This document shows positions 7,981 through 11,950 of a stretch of 11,950 nt of DNA, piece after piece. Where the stretch lies: positions 1 to 11,950 of the forward strand of contig CADBME010000164.1 in NCBI GenBank assembly GCA_902795715.1. The letters run 5' to 3'. How positions within the stretch are numbered: the stretch's first letter is position 1; every line of letters starts with the position of its first letter. A program made the position numbers and the translations under genes. Source of the DNA: an uncultured Lachnospiraceae bacterium (GTDB taxonomy: Bacteria > Bacillota_A > Clostridia > Lachnospirales > Lachnospiraceae). The notes below the pieces were generated by a model that saw nothing but the letters and a program-made list of their open reading frames with translations, did not search any database and was not told where the DNA came from.

Positions 7981-8535
7981 CTATTTAATTCTTACGGGAA
8001 TCCCGCTGACACAAAGGGTTACCTCATCAGCCATGGAGGCGATAAACTGGTTTGCCTTTCCGGCCATGTCGCTAAAGACCCGTCCAAGTCTGTAGGAGGG
8101 CACGACGCTCATTCCAACTTCGTTGGTCACGACAATAAGGGTCTTATCCGCATCCCGGATCCCTTTGATCAGGTTGCTCAGTTCCAGAATCACTTCATTT
8201 TCCAGGTCACTGATTTCCTGATTGCTGATTTTTTCAAAGTCCCTTTCTTCTTCAAATAGAATGTTGGTAATCATGACCGTAACACAATCCAGGAGAATAG
8301 TATTTTTTTCCGTGCTGGTTACGACTTCCCCCAGGTCCCTGTAACCTTCATAGGTTCCCCAGTTGACATCCCTTCTTTCCTGATGGATTCGGATTCTTTC
8401 CTTCATATCTTCATCCACCGGAATGGCTGTGGCCAGATACAATACACTCTGGTCTCCGTATTCTCTTGCTTTTTTTTCTGCGATGACACTCTTGCCGGAC
8501 CGGCTGCCGCCGGTTACCATAATGACTCTGGACAT
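7981..8535 (-). CDS. cobU: Bifunctional adenosylcobinamide kinase / adenosylcobinamide-phosphate guanylyltransferase
   Basis: CobU (CobP) phosphorylates adenosylcobinamide and then attaches GMP, giving adenosylcobinamide-GDP for nucleotide-loop assembly in vitamin B12 synthesis and salvage. The 184-residue cytoplasmic protein has the expected length. The P-loop GGSRSGKS is at 9-16. A YLATA strand follows, then DEDMKERIRIHQERR, where H51 is the probable guanylylated histidine. VVTNEVGMSVVP (about 137-148) and the closing GIPVRIK are also family hallmarks. AGGGGGG lies 5 nt before the ATG. The start is 13 nt after the DUF1189 stop and the end is 28 nt before the sortase gene, so it is co-transcribed with membrane and envelope genes. 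No other cobalamin gene and no cobalamin riboswitch is visible here, so it is an orphan in this context. Confidence 0.95.
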   Translation of the reverse strand: MSRVIMVTGGSRSGKSVIAEKKAREYGDQSVLYLATAIPVDEDMKERIRIHQERRDVNWGTYEGYRDLGEVVTSTEKNTILLDCVTVMITNILFEEERDFEKISNQEISDLENEVILELSNLIKGIRDADKTLIVVTNEVGMSVVPSYRLGRVFSDMAGKANQFIASMADEVTLCVSGIPVRIK

Positions 8536-8548
8536 AGGAACCCCCCTC

Positions 8549-9352
8549 TCATTTCTTCAGATCAATTTTTAAAACACTGGCCTGTCCCCGGAATATGTGG
8601 GAGAATGTGGCGCAGACCAGAACCAGCTCCACAAAGAGTCCGTTCATGGGATATCCCAGGGCCATTCCCACATTTTGAATCAGGACAAACAAAGTCCTTG
8701 CATAGATAACGATGGAGAATGTCACACCAAAGGGAAGGCGGTCACCTCCCGGATCCCGGACCAAACCCAGGCACAGGAATGCAAAAAACAAGGCCATGGC
8801 CAGATATTGCAGCAGATTGACCACATAGAGCATGCCCATGGAAAAGACCAGGCTGATCCGGTAAATGGGAAGGAGAGATACAAGGGTTTCATTGTTGATC
8901 TCCTCCTCTCCCAGTTGTTTATATGGGATTTCCCGGGCCATTCCGGCCATGTTGGTTACCATATTGGTCCTGCTGAAGTAAAATGCGTATCCTTCTTCTT
9001 TGATATCCGTGGAAGAGAATTCCTCCACGCTGGTATCTACCTTTATGTGACATGCATTTCCCAGGGCGAAGGACATGGGCTGGTCACAGTCCATCACACC
9101 GTCATGAATGCGAAAGGCGGGCAGCCTTTCCTTGAGCAGGTTTTCCATCCCTCCTACACTGGCTTCCCAGGCCAGAAAGGGAACCACATCCGCAATCAGA
9201 GTAAAGAGCAGGACCAATACCAGGACATAAGACCAGATTGAATGTTTCTTATCTTCGATCAATTCCCGGTATCTTGACGGAAAAAAACAGGCTGTCACAT
9301 ACTGTGATAAAAATGTAACGGAATTCTCATTCATACTATCTTTATTATTCAT
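8549..9352 (-). CDS. DUF1189 family multi-pass membrane protein
   Basis: This 267-residue integral membrane protein resembles the DUF1189 family, whose function is not established. It has a short cytoplasmic N-terminus and a first helix at about 39-62. A roughly 100-residue probably extracellular region (65-160) holds two cysteines, C89 and C101, that could form a disulfide. A cluster of helices lies at about 166-198, 208-232 and 236-254. The opening stretch with FFPSRYRELIEDKK is the pattern that led me to DUF1189. No catalytic motif is visible. The start is uncertain: the ATG at 9352 and another at 9334 both lack a strong ribosome binding site, in contrast to the neighbouring genes. It lies 47 nt after the DJ-1 gene and 13 nt before cobU. 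Confidence 0.75.
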   Translation of the reverse strand: MNNKDSMNENSVTFLSQYVTACFFPSRYRELIEDKKHSIWSYVLVLVLLFTLIADVVPFLAWEASVGGMENLLKERLPAFRIHDGVMDCDQPMSFALGNACHIKVDTSVEEFSSTDIKEEGYAFYFSRTNMVTNMAGMAREIPYKQLGEEEINNETLVSLLPIYRISLVFSMGMLYVVNLLQYLAMALFFAFLCLGLVRDPGGDRLPFGVTFSIVIYARTLFVLIQNVGMALGYPMNGLFVELVLVCATFSHIFRGQASVLKIDLKK

Positions 9353-9399
9353 GATCTTAATAACAGCTTTTCTCGTTTAAATATATGCAGCAAAGGATA

Positions 9400-9957
9400 T
9401 CAAAGCCCGAAAATGATGGATTTACCGATTTCATCCGCCTTGTCCGGACCGTAGAGCTGTCGGATCAGGGAAAGAGCAAAAGGAATGGCCGTCCCGGCAC
9501 CCCGGCTTGTGGTTACATTGCCATCTACCACCACTTCCTCTTCCAGATACCGGCCCACCGGCAGCCCTTCCAGGGATCCCGGATAGCTGGTTGCCCTGCG
9601 ATCTTTCAGAAATCCCAGGCCTCCAAAGACAGAAGGAGCCGCGCAGATAGCTGCAATTCTTTTTCCCTCCTCATACTGTCCGGTAAGCAAATCGGCCAGA
9701 CCCCGGTGGTCGCCAAGATGTCTGGTTCCGGGCATTCCTCCGGGAAGAACCAGGAGGTCTGCCTGGTCCAGGCCATCTTCAAAGAGCCGGTCCGCCATCA
9801 CCTGAATCCCGTGGGAACCGGTAACCTCTTTTCTACCCGTGATGGAAACCATGGCAAGATCAGCCCCGGCACGCCGAAGCAGATCTACGACAGTCAGGCC
9901 TTCGACTTCTTCAAAACCATCGGCAAGGAATATATATACTTTACATGATTTACTCAT
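9400..9957 (-). CDS. DJ-1/PfpI (ThiJ) family protein
   Basis: The 185-residue protein has the single-domain class I glutamine-amidotransferase-like fold of the DJ-1 subgroup. The nucleophile-elbow cysteine is C105 in AAICAAPSV, and E19 in GFEEVE matches the acidic partner of that cysteine in human DJ-1. LLVLPGGMPG (about 68-77) and the GAGTAIPFAL segment near the C-terminus are also typical. Family members include protein and small-molecule deglycation or chaperone proteins and oxidative-stress sensors; sequence alone does not say which role applies. It is presumably cytoplasmic, with no signal peptide. AGGAGG lies 7 nt before the ATG. It is the first gene of the five-gene run, downstream of a promoter candidate at 9985-10013. 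Confidence 0.9.
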   Translation of the reverse strand: MSKSCKVYIFLADGFEEVEGLTVVDLLRRAGADLAMVSITGRKEVTGSHGIQVMADRLFEDGLDQADLLVLPGGMPGTRHLGDHRGLADLLTGQYEEGKRIAAICAAPSVFGGLGFLKDRRATSYPGSLEGLPVGRYLEEEVVVDGNVTTSRGAGTAIPFALSLIRQLYGPDKADEIGKSIIFGL

Positions 9958-9984
9958 TTTGACACCTCCTTTTCCTATCTCATC

Positions 9985-10013
9985 ATTTTAGCCTAAAAAA
10001 TGATCTTATGCAA
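9985..10013 (-). promoter_or_regulatory. Candidate promoter for the DJ-1 to LTA-synthase-like gene run
   Basis: On the minus strand, TTGCAT (10013-10008) is followed by a 17-nt spacer and TAAAAT (9990-9985, five of six to consensus). The -35 box matches only its TTG core. The position fits, because it lies just downstream of the terminator of the preceding unit and a short leader before the strong ribosome binding site of the DJ-1 gene. Confidence 0.4.
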
Positions 10014-10051
10014 GAGCGTGGAAGGGATTGACCCGGAGGATTTCCTATACC

Positions 10052-10090
10052 AAAAAAACGTTCCCACAGCTGCCTGTGGAAACGTTTTTT
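10052..10090 (-). terminator. Intrinsic terminator of the FGGY kinase transcription unit
   Basis: Seventeen bases on each side (10053-10069 and 10074-10090) pair around a 4-nt loop. In the minus-strand RNA the only imperfection is one G-U wobble. The minus-strand transcript ends the hairpin in a run of seven T (10058-10052), typical of a Rho-independent terminator. Because the left arm also begins with A residues, the plus-strand copy ends in six T, so it could act in both directions. Confidence 0.9.
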
Positions 10091-10098
10091 ATTATACC

Positions 10099-10118
10099 TT
10101 AATCTCTTTGCAGATTAA
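10099..10118 (-). other. AT-rich inverted repeat between the FGGY kinase stop and its terminator
   Basis: TTAATCT and AGATTAA pair as a 7-bp stem around a 6-nt loop, 25 nt after the stop codon and 8 nt before the main terminator stem. It might be a small 3' stem-loop. At this base composition it could also be chance. Confidence 0.4.
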
Positions 10119-10142
10119 TTCTTTTACCCTGCAAGCCGCTTA

Positions 10143-11690
10143 TTATGCGTTATGGTCTACCGTCTTGTGGATGGTATCTCTCATCTGCGGCCATGTCTCC
10201 ATGTAGCGATCCATGTAGAACTTATACTTCTCATGGTTTGCCATATTGGGGGTAAATGTCTTGTCAACACGTACCAGAGCCTCGGCTGCTTCTGTGAAGT
10301 CTTTGAAGATGCCTGCGCCTACGCTGGCGATGATGGCATCACCCAGACATCCTGCACTCTGGTTCTCAACGGTTGTATACATGGGAACACCGATGATGTC
10401 GCAATGCATCTGCATCCAGAAATCGGATGTACAGATTCCGCCTGCTGCGTAGATCTCTTTTACATCGTAGCCTGCTTCTTTCATGCTGACGATACAGTGG
10501 TTTGCACCATAAGCAACGCCTTCGTAAACAGCTCTTGCGATATGAGCTGTGGTTGTTCCGATGGAAAGTCCCCAGAAGATTCCACGGGCCTTGGAGTCTG
10601 CATAAGGAGCACGGTTGCCCTGGAAGTCGGAGTTCATAACAACACCTTCACATCCGATCGGAACTTCCGATGCTTTCTCTGTGATCAGATCATAGATGTT
10701 CATCTCGCGCTCGGTTGCTTCCTGCAGCCAGGAACCCGGAAGAAGGTTGTTGCGGAACCATGTCAGGATTGCGCCGGAAGATGTCTGGCCACCCTCAAGA
10801 AGGCTGGTTCCATCATACATACAATTGGGATATGTTCCGTTTACACCATTTTCATGGAAATCTGTCTCGGAAAGACCAAGCAGACAGCTGGAAGTTCCGC
10901 CGATCAGGGTCATGCCGTTAGGTTTCACGCCGCCGACACCGAACATACATGCGTTACAGTCAGCTGTTCCCTGTACAACGATAGTTTTCTCGGAAAGGCC
11001 GAATGCCTTAGCTGCCTCCGGGCTAACCGGGCCGATAACTGCGCCAACGGGAAGAATCTCTTCCGGAACCTTATCCAGCCAGTCTTCAATACCAACTGCC
11101 TCTAAAAGATCTTTGGGATATCCGCCGTTTCTGTCATCATAGTTCCAGCGGAAAGCAGCGATGGACTTACAAACGGTAAGTTTTCCGGTTAACTGATAGT
11201 TGAGCCAGTCTTCAAAGTCAAAGATGGTCTTGGCCTTATCCCATACTTCCGGCTGGTTTCTCTTGGTCCACATCAGTTTGGGAATCATGGTATCGGCACG
11301 GAAGCTTGGTTTGTAGAATCTTGTTGCGGCAAACTTGTCGCGGATGGTGTCGATCTCAGCTGCCTCAGCGGCTGCACGAACATCGGGCCAAAGCATGGGC
11401 TTGCGGACAGACTCTCCGTTCTCATCCAGGAAAACGATGGTGCTTGTGGTAGCATCACAGGTTACGGCAACGATCTCTTCCGGATCGATACCGGCTTTCT
11501 TGATTGCTCCGGGAATAGCCTGTTTCAGTGCTGCGTACCATTCTTTGTCATCCTGCTCAGCCCATCCGTTCTGGGGATAGGTTGTGGGATACTCGGCAAT
11601 ATCATATGCTCTGTTCTGTCCTCTGAGGTCAAAGATTGCAACACGTGCGCTGCCGGTACCACAGTCAATACCCATCAAATACTTACTCAT
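10143..11690 (-). CDS. FGGY-family carbohydrate kinase, probably a pentulose kinase
   Basis: FGGY kinases phosphorylate sugars or polyols with ATP. The 515-residue protein begins MSKYLMGIDCGTGSARVAIF, the phosphate-binding motif with D9. The probable catalytic base is D244 in QGTADCNACMFG. GGTSSCLLG (about 264-272) and the C-terminal adenosine motif AAGGICTSDFW (from 415) complete the two-lobed actin-like fold. DATTSTIVFLDENG and the overall pattern recall ribulokinase- and xylulokinase-type enzymes rather than glycerol kinase, but I cannot name the substrate. The ATG at 11690 is chosen because AAAGGAG lies 7 nt upstream and the fold begins there; an in-frame ATG at 11762 would add 24 residues of non-homologous sequence. 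The gene lies downstream of a transketolase part, fitting ketopentose-phosphate entry into the pentose phosphate pathway. A strong terminator follows. Confidence 0.93.
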   Translation of the reverse strand: MSKYLMGIDCGTGSARVAIFDLRGQNRAYDIAEYPTTYPQNGWAEQDDKEWYAALKQAIPGAIKKAGIDPEEIVAVTCDATTSTIVFLDENGESVRKPMLWPDVRAAAEAAEIDTIRDKFAATRFYKPSFRADTMIPKLMWTKRNQPEVWDKAKTIFDFEDWLNYQLTGKLTVCKSIAAFRWNYDDRNGGYPKDLLEAVGIEDWLDKVPEEILPVGAVIGPVSPEAAKAFGLSEKTIVVQGTADCNACMFGVGGVKPNGMTLIGGTSSCLLGLSETDFHENGVNGTYPNCMYDGTSLLEGGQTSSGAILTWFRNNLLPGSWLQEATEREMNIYDLITEKASEVPIGCEGVVMNSDFQGNRAPYADSKARGIFWGLSIGTTTAHIARAVYEGVAYGANHCIVSMKEAGYDVKEIYAAGGICTSDFWMQMHCDIIGVPMYTTVENQSAGCLGDAIIASVGAGIFKDFTEAAEALVRVDKTFTPNMANHEKYKFYMDRYMETWPQMRDTIHKTVDHNA

Positions 11691-11697
11691 TTTGTGT

Positions 11698-11704
11698 CTC
11701 CTTT
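11698..11704 (-). promoter_or_regulatory. Ribosome binding site deciding the FGGY kinase start
   Basis: AAAGGAG on the minus strand, 7 nt before the ATG at 11690. It falls inside the 24-codon extension starting at 11762 and so argues against that longer reading. Confidence 0.75.
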
Positions 11705-11718
11705 CAGCAATACATTTT

Positions 11719-11747
11719 TTTATAATCATGCTATATTGCACTGCAAT
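11719..11747 (-). promoter_or_regulatory. Candidate promoter with overlapping palindrome before the FGGY kinase
   Basis: On the minus strand, TTGCAG (11746-11741) and TATAAA (11724-11719) are 16 nt apart. The first hexamer lies inside a 13-bp inverted repeat, ATTGCA-g-TGCAAT (11747-11735). A start near 11712 would leave a leader of about 20 nt, just enough for the ribosome binding site. The palindrome over the -35 box could be an operator for a sugar-responsive regulator, but no regulator gene is visible and it is much shorter than most known operators. Confidence 0.3.
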
Positions 11748-11855
11748 GAAAGAGTCCTTCATCTTCTCCGATTACCTTTGGACAGGGCTGTCATGGTTCA
11801 GACAGGGGAGCCTTTCGAATGCAGATACCATTCTTTGTTTACAATAATCTGCAAA

Positions 11856-11950
11856 TTACAGAAATGCTTTTACTGTCTCATAAACACCCTTGCCATCCAG
11901 TCCGTACTTGGAAACCAGAGCTGCGGCCGGTCCTGACTCACCGAAAACAT
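11856..11950 (-). CDS. Transketolase, C-terminal end (probably the C-terminal subunit of a split enzyme), partial
   Basis: Only the last 30 residues and the TAA stop are inside the window. They read VFGESGPAAALVSKYG, then LDGKGVYETVKAFL. The FGESG...L..KYGL pattern followed by a short helix is the usual end of transketolase-type proteins, where the C-terminal domain follows the thiamine-diphosphate-binding pyrimidine domain. In many Clostridia transketolase is encoded as two adjacent genes; whether that is so here cannot be seen. The 165-nt gap to the FGGY kinase has no clear terminator, so read-through is possible. A transketolase next to a sugar kinase suggests joint use in pentose catabolism. 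The short length limits confidence. Confidence 0.75.
   Translation of the reverse strand, partial: VFGESGPAAALVSKYGLDGKGVYETVKAFL

Noticed and set aside
7092..7988. A 298-codon open frame on the plus strand opposite the sortase gene
   Set aside because: It mirrors the sortase gene and crosses both of its boundaries. The protein shows no recognisable motif.
9958..10050. Cobalamin riboswitch upstream of the run containing cobU
   Set aside because: The leader between the terminator and the DJ-1 gene is under 100 nt, too short for a cobalamin riboswitch, and no B12-box-like sequence was recognised.
10152..11105. A 317-codon open frame on the plus strand opposite the FGGY kinase
   Set aside because: It is antisense to a well-supported gene. 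The translation is Cys- and His-rich with no coherent domain, and I see no ribosome binding site worth noting.
11691..11762. N-terminal extension of 24 residues on the FGGY kinase
   Set aside because: A strong ribosome binding site lies within it just before the ATG at 11690, and the conserved fold begins at that ATG.

Overview
The window carries ten protein-coding genes, complete or partial, and every one is on the minus strand. Transcription therefore runs from high to low coordinates. Base composition is near 50% GC in the stretch I counted. The proteins look like those of a Gram-positive anaerobe of class Clostridia. ClpP aligns residue for residue with the Bacillus subtilis type at its N-terminus and catalytic triad. 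A class B sortase, a polytopic LTA-synthase-like sulfatase, a DUF1189 membrane protein and strong AGGAGG-type ribosome binding sites all fit. I infer a Lachnospiraceae-like gut bacterium, but the family assignment is a judgement and was not tested.

Reading in the direction of transcription, the right end (11950 to 10143) holds the last 30 codons of a transketolase (C-terminal part) and a complete FGGY-family sugar kinase. Together they suggest pentulose or related sugar catabolism feeding the non-oxidative pentose phosphate pathway. A 17-bp-stem intrinsic terminator at 10052-10090 closes this unit. A candidate promoter overlapping a small palindrome precedes the kinase.

The middle block (9957 to 4948) is a five-gene run with short gaps: a DJ-1/PfpI family protein, a DUF1189 membrane protein, the cobinamide salvage enzyme CobU, a class B sortase, and an LTA-synthase-like phosphoglycerol transferase. 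A candidate promoter lies upstream of the DJ-1 gene. Sortase and LTA-synthase-like enzymes both work on the outer face of the membrane, so part of this run looks like a cell-envelope module. CobU is the metabolic outlier.

The left block (4815 to 1) is the conserved proteostasis cluster tig-clpP-clpX-lon: trigger factor, the ClpP peptidase, its ClpX unfoldase and the Lon protease (N-terminal 457 residues; the gene runs off the window). A good sigma-A-type promoter (TGGACA, 17 nt, TATAAT) stands before tig. An imperfect hairpin plus T-rich tract between clpX and lon may attenuate read-through into lon.

I see no tRNA, rRNA, CRISPR array, insertion sequence, phage gene or riboswitch, and no gene-free stretch longer than about 185 bases. 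Most of the window is conserved core genome. The less ordinary parts are the composition of the middle operon, the C-terminal extension of the LTA-synthase-like protein, and several small repeats at gene junctions. I did not find convincing evidence of a previously undescribed system.
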